DNA of 64,000 bases from Calditrichia bacterium (GTDB lineage: Bacteria > Calditrichota > Calditrichia > RBG-13-44-9 > J075): NCBI GenBank assembly GCA_020635015.1, contig JACKAP010000002.1, positions 1 through 64,000 on the forward strand. Direction: 5' to 3'. Below the pieces are notes generated by a model. That model was not told where the DNA came from. It ran no database searches and saw nothing but the letters and a program-made list of their open reading frames with translations. A program made the translations under genes and the position numbers. Below are positions 34,678 to 43,926 of the stretch, in pieces. How positions within the stretch are numbered: position 1 is the stretch's first letter; every line of letters starts with the position of its first letter.

Positions 34678-35847
34678 ATGGTTGTCCGGGAAATATCGAC
34701 CCATTTAAAGCATCTAACCGAAAAATACCCGGTCGTCACGATTACCGGCCCGCGCCAATCCGGCAAAACCACTTTGGCAAAATCAGTTTTCCCCAACAAA
34801 GCCTATATAAACCTGGAAATGCCCGACAACCGGGAATTCGCCACCGCCGATCCCCGGGGATTTCTGCGAAAAATACCCGAGGGCGCCATACTTGACGAAA
34901 TACAGCGCGCGCCGCAACTCCCCTCCTACATCCAGGGCATCGTCGATGAGAAGCAGCAAAACGGTATGTTCATTTTAACCGGAAGCCAGCAATTTGAAGT
35001 GACCAATTCAATCAACCAATCCCTCGCCGGCCGGACTGCACTGCTAAAACTTTTGCCGTTCAGCATCCCGGAAATAAACGAACCTTTCGGTATTTCAGAC
35101 CTAGATCAATTGCTATATAACGGATTCTATCCCCGGATATATGACCAGAAACTTGACCCGACCCAGGCCCTGGCGGATTACTTTGAGACTTACGTGGAAA
35201 GAGATCTGAGGCAGTTAATCACCGTCAAAAACTTGAGCACCTTCCAAAAATTTGTCAAATTATGCGCCGGCAGGATCGGGCAAATTCTCAATCTGAACAG
35301 CCTGGGAAATGATGCGGGTATTTCACACACCACCGCCCGGGAATGGCTAACCATTTTGGAAGCCAGCTATATTGTGTTCCGGTTGGAACCGTTTCATATG
35401 AATATCAGCAAACGTTTGATCAAATCGCCTAAATTATATTTTTATGATGTCGGCCTGGCAAGCTACCTACTGGGCATTGAAAATATCTCCCATGTCGAAA
35501 TACATCCCCTGAGGGGTAACTTGTTTGAGAATCTCGTAGTTATGGAAATTCTCAAGTACCGCTATAACCAGGGAAAACGAAATAATCTGAATTTTTATCG
35601 CGATGCACAAGGTAATGAGATAGATATCCTCTACGGGGCAGGCGCGCACGTCTTGCCGATCGAGGTTAAAGCCGGCGAAACGGTAGCCGGGGATTTTTTT
35701 CGAGGCTTGTATGCATTGGAAAAACTGATCGCCGACTTTCCCTTCGGAAAAGCAGTGATATACGGCGGCAGCCGGGAAGAAACCCGGAAAGATATTCGAA
35801 TTGTCAATGCTTTTTCAATACCGGATATTCTTAACCGGGTAAACTAA
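34678..35847 (+). CDS. AAA-type ATPase with DUF4143 domain
   Basis: 389 residues from the ATG at 34678, which follows GGAGAGAAA; a TTG-type extension upstream overlaps the inverted repeat. The Walker A motif is TGPRQSGKTTLAK (about 22-34). Walker B-like EGAILDEIQRAP and sensor-like FILTGSQQFEV follow. The C-terminal DUF4143 nuclease-fold region shows SYIVFRLEPF, YFYDVGLASYLLGI, NLFENLVVMEILK and NEIDILYG..LPIEVKAGE; the last resembles a PD-(D/E)xK core. Cellular role is unknown in most members. Base composition is lower in GC than its neighbours, suggesting horizontal arrival. Confidence 0.9.
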   Translation: MVVREISTHLKHLTEKYPVVTITGPRQSGKTTLAKSVFPNKAYINLEMPDNREFATADPRGFLRKIPEGAILDEIQRAPQLPSYIQGIVDEKQQNGMFILTGSQQFEVTNSINQSLAGRTALLKLLPFSIPEINEPFGISDLDQLLYNGFYPRIYDQKLDPTQALADYFETYVERDLRQLITVKNLSTFQKFVKLCAGRIGQILNLNSLGNDAGISHTTAREWLTILEASYIVFRLEPFHMNISKRLIKSPKLYFYDVGLASYLLGIENISHVEIHPLRGNLFENLVVMEILKYRYNQGKRNNLNFYRDAQGNEIDILYGAGAHVLPIEVKAGETVAGDFFRGLYALEKLIADFPFGKAVIYGGSREETRKDIRIVNAFSIPDILNRVN

Positions 35848-35850
35848 TTG

Positions 35851-37632
35851 ATGAGGACTGCTATTATGTTCGCAACTTTTCAAAAGTTACTCCAGAATCT
35901 GTTGTTGCCGGTTATTTGCACCGTCAGCCTTTGGGTCGCTGCTCCCCTGTCTGCCGGACCGGATATGCCATCTACCGGCCTGCGCTTCGCCCTTTCATAC
36001 CCGAGCAGTGCGGGAAACGGGCCGTTTGACGGGCGGATGCTGCTGCTGATCAGCACCAACGACCAACAGGAACCGCGCTTTCAGATCCGGGAAGATCCAA
36101 AAACCCAGTTGGTTTTCGGCCTCGATGTGGAAGGACTGGCACCGGGTCAGAAAGCCGTGTTCGATGCCGCTGCCTTCGGCTTCCCTCTGAAAAGTATTAC
36201 CGACATCCCGCCCGGCGAATACTGGGTGCAGGGACTGCTCCACAAGTACGAGACCTTTCAGCGCGCCGACGGTCACGTGGTAAAACTGCCGATGGACCGC
36301 GGCGAAGGCCAGCAGTGGAACCGCGCTCCCGGCAACTTCTATAGCACGCCGCGCAAAATCCGCATCGATCCGGCGCAGAAGACCACCATCGAGATCGTGC
36401 TGGATCAGGAAATACCGCCGATTCCCGACCCGCCGGAGACCAAATACATCAAGCACATCAAAATGCAGAGCAAGCTGCTTAGCAAGTTCTGGGGCCGGCC
36501 GATGTACCTCGGTGCGCACATCCTCCTGCCGGAAGGCTTCGATGAACACCCCGAGGCGCGCTACCCCCTGATCATCAATCACGGCCATTTTCCCTACACC
36601 TTTGGCGGTTTCCGCGAGGAGCCGCCCGATCCCGATCTGGAACCGGATTACAGCGAGCGATTTCAGATCGAAGGCTATAACCGCATCCAGCAGGAATACG
36701 CCTACCAGTTTTATAAAGAATGGACCGGCCCGGATTTTCCCCGCTTCCTGATCATCGAGATCCAGCATGCCAATCCCTATTACGACGACTCCTACGCGGT
36801 CAATTCCCAGAATCTCGGTCCCTACGGCGATGCGATCACCTACGAGCTGGTGCCCTACATCGAAAAACAGTTCCGGGGCATCGGGGAAGGCTGGGCGCGC
36901 TTCATGTACGGTGGCTCTACCGGCGGCTGGGAGGTGCTGGCGGCGCAGGTGTTCTATCCCGACGAATACAACGGCTGCTTCGCCGCCTGCCCGGATCCGA
37001 TCGACTTCCGGGCTTACTGCCTGGTGAATATTTACCAGAACAAGAATGCCTACTACCCGGAAAGCGACTGGCTGAAAGTGCTCCGGCCGGAGAAGCGCAA
37101 CTATCTGGGCGAGATCAGCTTCACCCTGGAAGGGGTCAATCATCTGGAGCTGGCCCTGGCCAGCAAAGGGCGCTCCGGGCAGCAGTGGGACATCTGGCAG
37201 GCGGTCTACTCGCCGGTGGGCGATGACGGTTATCCCCAACCGATCTGGGATAAACTAAGCGGGGAGATCGATCCGGAGGTGGCGGCATTCTGGCGGGAGA
37301 ACTACGATCTGCGCTACATCATGGAGCGGGACTGGAAAACCCTGGGGCCGAAGCTGCAGGGCAAGATCCACATCTACGTCGGCGATATGGACAACTACTA
37401 CCTCAATAACGCGGTCTACCTCACCGAGCAGTTCCTGGAAAGCACCCGCGATCCTTACTACGCCGGGGAGGTGGCCTACGGCGACCGCGCCGAGCACTGC
37501 TGGAACGGCGATCCCGAGCGGGGCAACGGCTATTCCCGGCTGCGCTACCACCAGATGTACGTCGACAAGATCCTCAAGCGCATCGAAACCACCGCGCCGG
37601 AGGGGGCGGATTTAAGCAGTTGGCGTTATTGA
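35851..37632 (+). CDS. Exported alpha/beta-hydrolase-fold esterase-like protein
   Basis: 593 residues from the ATG at 35851, with a signal peptide (about 1-35, ending PLSAG). After an N-terminal beta domain (about 40-200), the esterase part has GAHILLPEGFDEHPEARYPL, INHGHFPY and the nucleophile elbow YGGSTGGWE with Ser356. The family resembles the putative esterase (Esterase D/Fes-like) group. The catalytic His is likely in the late AEHCWNGD segment. Substrate is unknown; the resemblance to acyl-sugar or peptide esterases is only at fold level. It begins three bases after the ATPase gene stop, but the composition differs sharply, so the two probably have different histories. Confidence 0.75.
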   Translation: MRTAIMFATFQKLLQNLLLPVICTVSLWVAAPLSAGPDMPSTGLRFALSYPSSAGNGPFDGRMLLLISTNDQQEPRFQIREDPKTQLVFGLDVEGLAPGQKAVFDAAAFGFPLKSITDIPPGEYWVQGLLHKYETFQRADGHVVKLPMDRGEGQQWNRAPGNFYSTPRKIRIDPAQKTTIEIVLDQEIPPIPDPPETKYIKHIKMQSKLLSKFWGRPMYLGAHILLPEGFDEHPEARYPLIINHGHFPYTFGGFREEPPDPDLEPDYSERFQIEGYNRIQQEYAYQFYKEWTGPDFPRFLIIEIQHANPYYDDSYAVNSQNLGPYGDAITYELVPYIEKQFRGIGEGWARFMYGGSTGGWEVLAAQVFYPDEYNGCFAACPDPIDFRAYCLVNIYQNKNAYYPESDWLKVLRPEKRNYLGEISFTLEGVNHLELALASKGRSGQQWDIWQAVYSPVGDDGYPQPIWDKLSGEIDPEVAAFWRENYDLRYIMERDWKTLGPKLQGKIHIYVGDMDNYYLNNAVYLTEQFLESTRDPYYAGEVAYGDRAEHCWNGDPERGNGYSRLRYHQMYVDKILKRIETTAPEGADLSSWRY

Positions 37633-37651
37633 GGATAGAATTGCACGCAGA

Positions 37652-38749
37652 TTATTTCACCTTCATCACAATCAACGTAATATCATCCAACGGAGGTGCG
37701 GCGCCGCGGAAGCGGGCCAGGGCGGAGAGGATGGCGTTCTGGATCTCGCGGGCAGGTTTGGCGGCGTTGGCTTCGATCAACTGCTTGAGACGGAAGTCGT
37801 CGAATTCCACTTTGCTGGTATTCATAGTTTCCACCAGGCCGTCAGTATAAAATAACAGCACATCGCCCGGCGCGAAAGGCACGGTGGTTTCCTCCAGCAG
37901 TTCGGCAAAGCGGCCGTGGTCGGGCAGCCCGATCCCGATCCCGCCTGGCACCACCTCCCGGCAGGTCTTGCACTCATGCTGATAATGAATCAGCGGCATG
38001 TGCCCGGCCCGGCAAAGGGTCAGTTCCGGCTTGGCATTGACGCTGGCGATGCTGACCGTAAAAAAAGATCCCTGGCGGAGGATTTGCTTCAGTTGGGTAT
38101 TCAGGGTGGTCAAAATCTCGTGCGGCCGTTCATGCTGGCTGATCAGGTTGCGCAGGATCGCCTTCACCTGAACCATGTATAGCGCCGCCCCCATGCCCTT
38201 GCCGGAAACGTCGCCGATCACGATCAAAGTGGTGTCCGCCGGTTGCACAGGCTGGATAAAATCGTAATAATCGCCCCCGACTTCCCGGGCGGCCTCGGAA
38301 TAGCAGGCGATGTCGAAGGGGGTATCTTCCGGAGCGCTGCGCGGCATCAGCCCCATCTGGATCTCCCGGGCCACCTCCAGATCATCGCGGGCAGTCAGCT
38401 TGTCGGCCAGCTCGAAGGCCAACAGCAGATTCAGCGCCAGGAACCCCAGCACACCCCAGATCCAGCTGCCCACCAGGAATCCGTAGATAAATACAAACAG
38501 CGCCAGCGAATAGAACATCCGGCGCGCCGGGGTCAGCTTCAGCAGAAAGGCCATAAAGAGGCTGCCCACAAAGTTCACTCCCCGGCTGAAAGGATGCGCA
38601 TCGCGGCCGGCCTGCTTTACGTCGCGCTGATAAAATTCGTAGATGCCCGGTGCGTCACGCTTAATCAACCCCTCAATCTCCCGCAGGCTCAGACCGCTGG
38701 TGTAGAGCTTATAAAACCGCCGGATGGCATCGTCGAATGATTTGGTCAT
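37652..38749 (-). CDS. Membrane-anchored SpoIIE/RsbU-type serine phosphatase
   Basis: A PP2C-like phosphatase of 365 residues. A helical N-terminal part (1-75) leads to two membrane segments (about 78-120). The catalytic domain begins AREIQMGLMP and carries GGDYYDF and VIGDVSGKGMGAAL, whose acidic residues bind metal, then RAGHMPL, FYTDGLVE and PPLDDITLIVMK. These enzymes dephosphorylate anti-sigma-factor antagonists in partner-switching systems. No antagonist or anti-sigma kinase gene is next to it. It overlaps no gene, and its stop is 20 bases from the convergent esterase stop. Confidence 0.92.
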   Translation of the reverse strand: MTKSFDDAIRRFYKLYTSGLSLREIEGLIKRDAPGIYEFYQRDVKQAGRDAHPFSRGVNFVGSLFMAFLLKLTPARRMFYSLALFVFIYGFLVGSWIWGVLGFLALNLLLAFELADKLTARDDLEVAREIQMGLMPRSAPEDTPFDIACYSEAAREVGGDYYDFIQPVQPADTTLIVIGDVSGKGMGAALYMVQVKAILRNLISQHERPHEILTTLNTQLKQILRQGSFFTVSIASVNAKPELTLCRAGHMPLIHYQHECKTCREVVPGGIGIGLPDHGRFAELLEETTVPFAPGDVLLFYTDGLVETMNTSKVEFDDFRLKQLIEANAAKPAREIQNAILSALARFRGAAPPLDDITLIVMKVK

Positions 38750-38917
38750 AGTGGCGCCGTTTTTTTTACTGACGATTACGAAGCGTCGGTGGAAAAGTTG
38801 TTGGATTTAGAACATCCCTGCTGTGGTGGCAGAAATCTCCACCTATTGCATTTTTGCTTCCGGGGAGGTAATTTCTGCCATGAGAGCGGAACGGATACAG
38901 GATTTTTAATACCAATT

Positions 38918-39012
38918 AGCCACGGAGGCACAGAGTTCACAGAGGTGTCAGCTATCAGTTGTCAGTTGTCAGTTGTCTTTTCTCTGTGAACTCTGTGCCT
39001 CTGTGGCAAAAA
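38918..39012. repeat. CACAGAG-type inverted repeat
   Basis: AGCCACGGAGGCACAGAGTT faces AACTCTGTGCCTCTGTGGC. The spacer carries three TCAGTTG words in tandem. It lies directly upstream of the first CBM-esterase gene. Confidence 0.85.
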
Positions 39013-39031
39013 AAGACTGGAGACGAAATTT

Positions 39032-40186
39032 TTGCACAGTCAACATCACACCAATGGAATACTGCTCATCCTGCTGCTCATCGCGGCCGCCTGCGCAGGA
39101 GATAGTAATCAGAAAGAACTGGTGATTCAAGTAATTTCTCCCTCCGTGCCGGACAGCGCCACGGTATACATTGCCGGAAGCGATTCTGCACTGGGCACCT
39201 GGCATCCGGCCAACATCGCGCTGGCGCGCCAGCCGGACGGCATCTGGGAAAAACGCTTATATTTTCCGCCCGGCACCGAACTGCAGTTCAAATTTACGCT
39301 GGGGGATTGGTCGCGGGAGGCCCTCGCCGCCGACAGCACCCTTCCGGGCAATCATGTTTTGACCCTGCGTAACGATACCACCGTCATCTACCAAATCGAT
39401 GCCTGGCGGGATGAGCACTTCCGCCAGCGGGTGCAGGGCCAGATTACCGGCACGGTGCGCTATCACCGCCAACTCGCCGGCGACGGGCTTAAACCCCGGG
39501 ACGTCATCGTCTGGCTGCCCCCGGATTATGAGACCGCGCTCCAGCGCCGCTACCCGGTGCTCTATATGCACGACGGGCAAAACATCATCGATCCGCAAAC
39601 CTCCGCTTTCGGGCACGACTGGCGGGTCGATGAAGTGGCTGACAGCCTGATCCGCGCCGGTGAGATCAAGCCGCTGATCGTGGTAGGCATCTACAACACC
39701 CCCGACCGTTCCCTGGAATATTCCGACACCACCCTGGGGCGGGCTTATATGGCCTTCCTGACCGGCACCCTCAAACCGCTGATCGACCGCAGCTACCGCA
39801 CCCGGCCGGAACGGGAGCATACCGCCACCATGGGTTCGTCCATGGGCGGGCTGATCGCCTTCCTGCTGGCCTGGCAGCATCCGGAGACCTTCTCCGCGGC
39901 CGGCTGCATTTCCCCGGCGTTTATCTATCAGGATTGGAAATCGATCCGCCAGGTAAATGGGCACCGGGGAGCGGATAAAAACATCCGCATTTATATCGAT
40001 AACGGCGGGATTGGCGTGGAGGATACCCTACAGGCCGGCTGCGACGCCATGCTGAAAGCATTGGACACTCAGGGTTTTAAGGAAGGGGAAAATCTGCAAT
40101 GGTTTTTCGATCCCCGGGCGGAGCACAATGAACCCGCCTGGGCGCGGCGGGTCTGGCGGCCGCTGATGTTTATGTTCGGCAAATAA
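39032..40186 (+). CDS. Esterase-like lipoprotein with N-terminal CBM20-like domain
   Basis: 384 residues starting at TTG, nine bases after GGAG. The lipoprotein signal ends LIAAAC (lipid Cys21). Residues about 28-125 resemble a starch-binding CBM20 domain: VYIAGSDSALGTWHP, GIWEKRLYFPPGTELQFKF. The rest is an alpha/beta-hydrolase of the putative-esterase (Fes/YieL-like) family, with DVIVWLPPDYE, VLYMHDGQNIID, the nucleophile elbow MGSSMGG (Ser270) and the late RAEHNEPAW with a likely catalytic His. The substrate could be an acylated glycan, by inference from the carbohydrate domain. A paralogue follows downstream. Confidence 0.85.
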   Translation: MHSQHHTNGILLILLLIAAACAGDSNQKELVIQVISPSVPDSATVYIAGSDSALGTWHPANIALARQPDGIWEKRLYFPPGTELQFKFTLGDWSREALAADSTLPGNHVLTLRNDTTVIYQIDAWRDEHFRQRVQGQITGTVRYHRQLAGDGLKPRDVIVWLPPDYETALQRRYPVLYMHDGQNIIDPQTSAFGHDWRVDEVADSLIRAGEIKPLIVVGIYNTPDRSLEYSDTTLGRAYMAFLTGTLKPLIDRSYRTRPEREHTATMGSSMGGLIAFLLAWQHPETFSAAGCISPAFIYQDWKSIRQVNGHRGADKNIRIYIDNGGIGVEDTLQAGCDAMLKALDTQGFKEGENLQWFFDPRAEHNEPAWARRVWRPLMFMFGK

Positions 40187-40228
40187 ACTGGCGTGAGGCC
40201 CGACTAAATGGTAACGCTCATGCTGAAG

Positions 40229-40360
40229 TCTGTGTAATGCGGAGCACTTTTGCATGGGGCATGGGGCATGGCGCCGCAATGTGCAAGCGTATGGTCCGAC
40301 ACCCGCACTGTAATACACCATGCCCCATGCTCCTTGCACCATGCGATAAAACTTGACACG
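40229..40360. repeat. GGGGCATG element, copy 2 (core orientation B)
   Basis: Flank CTGTGTAATGC and TTTTGCAT, GGGGCATG arms, a 53-base core (40270-40322), CATGCCCCATG arms and flank CCATGC..AAAACTTGACAC. Flanks match copy 1 in direct orientation; the core is inverted relative to copy 1. Confidence 0.8.
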
Positions 40361-40450
40361 GTGATCAGTATGAGCGAGTGATAAATGCTTAATGCGAGTC
40401 GGTAAATGCTGAAGTGCATGTTGGAAATGAGAAAACGGAGAATGTGACTG

Positions 40451-41623
40451 GTGACAGCTTGGCTGCTGGGGGCGATGGTTATGTTTGCCCTGGTTGGATT
40501 AACGATATTGATGAGACGAATGAACGGTCATACTATTACGATCTCGGTACGCCCCCAGGAACTGCCGGAGGGCGATTCGGTGTATATCACCGGCAATCAC
40601 CCCGCCCTGGGGAACTGGCATCCCGACGCGGTGCCGCTACAGTTACAGGCTGACGGCAGTTGGCGGCGGCAGTTTTTCATCAAACGCAACACCCAGTTGG
40701 AATATAAGTTTACCCGCGGTTCCTGGGACAGCGAGGCTGCCAATGAGCACGGCGGGGTGCTGCCGAATTTTCGCCTGCGGGTCAATCAAAACCACCAGCA
40801 GCATTTGGAAATTCCTCACTGGCGCGATATTTCGCAGTTGGAAAATGATTTCAAGATTGAGACCACTCCGGAAGAACGCATCAAAGGTACCATCCGTTTC
40901 CATCACTTCCCGGGAATGAACGGCCTGAAGCCGCGCGATATTATCGTCTGGCTGCCTCCCAGTTACGACAGTGCCCTTAAACAGAAATATCCGGTAGTCT
41001 ACATGCACGACGGGCAGAACCTCTTCGATCCTTATACATCCTACACCGGGATCGACTGGGAAGCGGATGAGACCGCCACTCGCCTGATCGAGGAGGAGCG
41101 CATCCGGGAGATCATCATCGTCGGCATCTACAACACCCATGACCGGCTGGAAGAATATTCCGCCGCTCCCCTGGGAAAACGCTATCGCGAGTTCATCGTG
41201 CAAGAGCTGAAACCATACATCGATCGCAACTACCGCACCCGGCCGGAACGGGAACATACCGCCACCATCGGCTCGTCGATGGGCGGGCTGGTCTCTTTTC
41301 TGCTGGTATGGCAGCACAGCGAGGTATTTTCCATGGCCGGCTGCTTCTCCCCCTCATTCATTTATCAAAAAAATCAGGCAATCAAACTGATCAAACAGAG
41401 TGATCCGCCCGGATTGCCGGTCAAGATGATGATGGATTGCGGCGGGATCGGCGGAGAAAAACTCCTGCTGCGCGGCTGCAAGCGGGTGTTGCGCCTGCTG
41501 CGCCGGAAAGGACTGAGCGATGCCGACCTGGAATTCCACCACTACCCGGAAGCCCGCCACTCCGAGCGTGACTGGGCGGAAAGGCTGGAGAAGCATTTGA
41601 TTTTTCTGTACAGCAAAGTCTGA
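40451..41623 (+). CDS. Membrane-anchored esterase-like protein with CBM20-like domain (paralogue)
   Basis: 390 residues starting at GTG, with one N-terminal membrane segment (about 3-21) in place of the lipoprotein signal of its paralogue. The CBM20-like part shows VYITGNHPALGNWHPD and GSWRRQFFIKRNTQLEYKF. The esterase part shows DIIVWLPPSYD, VVYMHDGQNLFDP, GSSMGG (Ser276) and a late EARHSERDW with a likely catalytic His. The two genes are about 50 percent alike by eye over the esterase part, so this is a tandem duplication with different membrane anchoring. The GGGGCATG element lies between them. Confidence 0.85.
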   Translation: MTAWLLGAMVMFALVGLTILMRRMNGHTITISVRPQELPEGDSVYITGNHPALGNWHPDAVPLQLQADGSWRRQFFIKRNTQLEYKFTRGSWDSEAANEHGGVLPNFRLRVNQNHQQHLEIPHWRDISQLENDFKIETTPEERIKGTIRFHHFPGMNGLKPRDIIVWLPPSYDSALKQKYPVVYMHDGQNLFDPYTSYTGIDWEADETATRLIEEERIREIIIVGIYNTHDRLEEYSAAPLGKRYREFIVQELKPYIDRNYRTRPEREHTATIGSSMGGLVSFLLVWQHSEVFSMAGCFSPSFIYQKNQAIKLIKQSDPPGLPVKMMMDCGGIGGEKLLLRGCKRVLRLLRRKGLSDADLEFHHYPEARHSERDWAERLEKHLIFLYSKV

Positions 41624-41632
41624 GACTTGATG

Positions 41633-41850
41633 GCACGCAGATTTCGCAGATTAAACAGATTTACGCAGATACAACTTACTGAATGATGGTGTCATTGGCC
41701 TTTGGCGTCATTGGTGCTTCGCACGTCATTGGCTTCGCGTCATTCACGCATTCAAGCTGTCTATATTTCAAAATAACATTCGTGTATATTCGTGGCAAAA
41801 CAATCTGTGAAAATCTGTCCAATCTGCGAAATCTGAGTGCAATTTTCTTC
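41633..41850. repeat. Nested CGCAGATT repeat with GTCATTG micro-hairpin units
   Basis: The outer arms are CGCAGATTTCGCAGATT (about 41637-41653) and AATCTGTCCAATCTGCG (about 41819-41835). Inside are GTCATTG units carrying GCC-TTT-GGC and GTGC-TTC-GCAC micro-hairpins (about 41694-41745). No gene is seen in this 339-base gap. Confidence 0.75.
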
Positions 41851-41962
41851 CAAAAAAAATCCATTTCGAAAATCGTGATTCGAGCAAACTTCCCCCAACT
41901 GCCGCAGTGTTATTTTCCCTCCTGAATTCATTGGTCTGGCGGAACATAAGTAATAATAATTT

Positions 41963-43630
41963 ATGATATTAGAAAAGACTCACCCTACACGGAGCGCGGG
42001 CAGCCTCCGGGGATACCGCGTACAGCCTTCCCGGCAGTTGCTGACGATCATCGTTTGGGCGATTTTGCTGAACTGGCCGGTTTTTCCCCAGGTCGCCCTG
42101 CAGATTACCGCCATCGGCGATGCCCCCTATGACAGCCCGGAGATCTGGGTGAGTGAGAAATCCGACATCAGCGGCACCATCTCCATGGCCCGGGCGGATT
42201 CTGCAGAACTGGTGCTGCAGACCGCCTGGCGGCGGCTTAATGGGGATACCTGGTGGATTTCCGACCAGATCATTCCCCTCTCCGGTATTCCAGGCCAAGC
42301 CCGCAATTGGCGCTTTTCCGATGTTCCTCTGGGCACTCCTTTCGATTATAAAAAACCGCTTGAGATTGTTACCTTCGCTGTGGATAAACAGCAAACCGCC
42401 CTGGATGGGGTGATCGATTTCGCTTCGTTGGTCTACCTCAGCAAGGCGGTTTCCCAGCCGTTGCTGGTGCAGCGCCAGCCCAAGACGCCGGCGAATTTTT
42501 CGGTCACCCCGCGGATCCGTATCGACCACATCGCCGGGCAGCCGGCCCAACCCGGCGCCACGCATGAAGTCGGCTTACAGGCCCTGCTCAGCGGCGAGGT
42601 GCGCAAACCCACCGACAGCCTGGTGCGGCTGGTGGTGCAGCCGCTCAGCAGCGACCGGCATTGGGTGGTGGAGGATGAGCCCTATCTCCGGGAAGGCCGC
42701 TGGAGCGGCAAGATCGATTTTGCTGTCGGTGACCTGGAAGATGAAAGCGAGTTCATCGTGTTTGCGGTGGTGGCGCGAGAGGAATTGCCCCGGGGCAGCG
42801 CCATTCCTTTAGAAGCATGGCAGGGATATCTCCACCACACCATCAGCGGAATCTCCACTCTGCTCCGGGTTACCCGGGTGGAGATCCCGCCCGCCAAGAA
42901 TCAGATCGGGGTGCGCATCCTAAGCGTGGGCGGCCGGATGACCGGCCCGGAACGGCGCGGGGAGGCGCAGGTACGCAGCAGCGTCAAGGGCATCTTAAGC
43001 GGCCGCCCGATCAGCACTGCAGAGGACGTCTGGCTGCTCACCACCCGGGATTTCCGCGACGACAGCTGGCATCTCCTGGGCAAAGCGGCGATCAAAAACG
43101 GTAAATATTGGGAAATTTCTCCCCGTCTTCTGGGCGAGAGCGGCAGCTACATCAAGCTGATGGCGGTGGTGGCCGGGCGCAATTTAGCAGCCGGAGCCGC
43201 TGTCGACGTGGAGGCCTGCGCGGCATTTTCCCGCCCGGTGCACCTGCGCTTGCAGGACGCGCCGCCGCTGGAAGTGGAAATTGAGCAGGTCGATCGCCAG
43301 CCAGTCGCCGATGCCAGCAGCGACGGGCTGGCCGTATACCGCATCAGCGGTGTGGAAGGACGGATCGGGGGTCGTCCCCTGGAAGATGAGGACAAAGTGT
43401 GGGTCTTAAAAATGCCGAACGACAGCGATCAACCCTGGCAGTTGCTGGGGCAGGCCGGGTTCAAAAATCGCCACACCTGGGAGCTGCCTCCTCTGGCCCT
43501 GGGAGCGGCAGGAGATGAACTGATCCTGATCGCCGTCATCGCCAAGACCCCCATCCAATCGCTCAACCTGCGGGAGCAGGCGAGTGTCATCGCCTCCTCC
43601 GGAAGGGTGCAAGTACGGCTAAAAGACTGA
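41963..43630 (+). CDS. Exported protein of four ~130-residue repeats, unknown family (envelope set, gene 1)
   Basis: 555 residues. A long basic start and one hydrophobic segment (about 25-43, LLTIIVWAILLNWPVFP) act as a signal or anchor. The rest is four divergent repeats beginning at about residues 46, 187, 313 and 434. Each has a GxI/V strand, an EVWLL or KVWVL-type strand, a later W(Q/H)LLGxAxxKNxxxWE segment, then a strand ending AVVA, and a hydrophilic linker. Repeats 3 and 4 are the most alike (VWLLTTRDF..WHLLGKAAIKNG against VWVLKMPND..WQLLGQAGFKNR). No catalytic motif was seen. The next gene has the same repeat type, so they very likely act together at the envelope. Confidence 0.7.
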   Translation: MILEKTHPTRSAGSLRGYRVQPSRQLLTIIVWAILLNWPVFPQVALQITAIGDAPYDSPEIWVSEKSDISGTISMARADSAELVLQTAWRRLNGDTWWISDQIIPLSGIPGQARNWRFSDVPLGTPFDYKKPLEIVTFAVDKQQTALDGVIDFASLVYLSKAVSQPLLVQRQPKTPANFSVTPRIRIDHIAGQPAQPGATHEVGLQALLSGEVRKPTDSLVRLVVQPLSSDRHWVVEDEPYLREGRWSGKIDFAVGDLEDESEFIVFAVVAREELPRGSAIPLEAWQGYLHHTISGISTLLRVTRVEIPPAKNQIGVRILSVGGRMTGPERRGEAQVRSSVKGILSGRPISTAEDVWLLTTRDFRDDSWHLLGKAAIKNGKYWEISPRLLGESGSYIKLMAVVAGRNLAAGAAVDVEACAAFSRPVHLRLQDAPPLEVEIEQVDRQPVADASSDGLAVYRISGVEGRIGGRPLEDEDKVWVLKMPNDSDQPWQLLGQAGFKNRHTWELPPLALGAAGDELILIAVIAKTPIQSLNLREQASVIASSGRVQVRLKD

Positions 43631-43635
43631 TGTTT

Positions 43636-43915
43636 GTTCGCTTCGCTCACGATATTTGCGCTCCGCGCGATGTTGGTTCGCTTCGCTCACGATATTTGCA
43701 CTTCGCGCGATATTTGCTGGCTATGCCAGCGATGTTTGTTCGCTAACGCTCACGATATTTGTTGGCTGCGCCAACGTAACTACCGAACGGCACCAACTCG
43801 ATCATCGTGAACGAAACGAAAAGACATTGCGCGAAGCGTAAAAATCGTGAGCGCAGCGAACAAACATCGCGAGCGAGAGCGAGCAAACATCGCCGGCTCT
43901 GCCGGCAAACATCAA
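43636..43915. repeat. Modular micro-hairpin repeat array
   Basis: Units alternate a GATATTT/GATGTTT linker with small hairpins of differing sequence: GCTGGC-TAT-GCCAGC (43716-43730), GTTGGC-TGC-GCCAAC (43761-43775) and GCCGGC-TCT-GCCGGC (43892-43906). The left half reads TTCGCTCACGATATTTG and the right half its complement (CGTGAGCGCAGCGAAC), so the whole is also an inverted repeat. Confidence 0.85.
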
Positions 43916-43926
43916 GGAACTACTAG

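Noticed and set aside
37652..38749. A complete partner-switching sigma regulation module
   Set aside because: Only the SpoIIE-type phosphatase is present; no anti-sigma kinase or antagonist gene is nearby.
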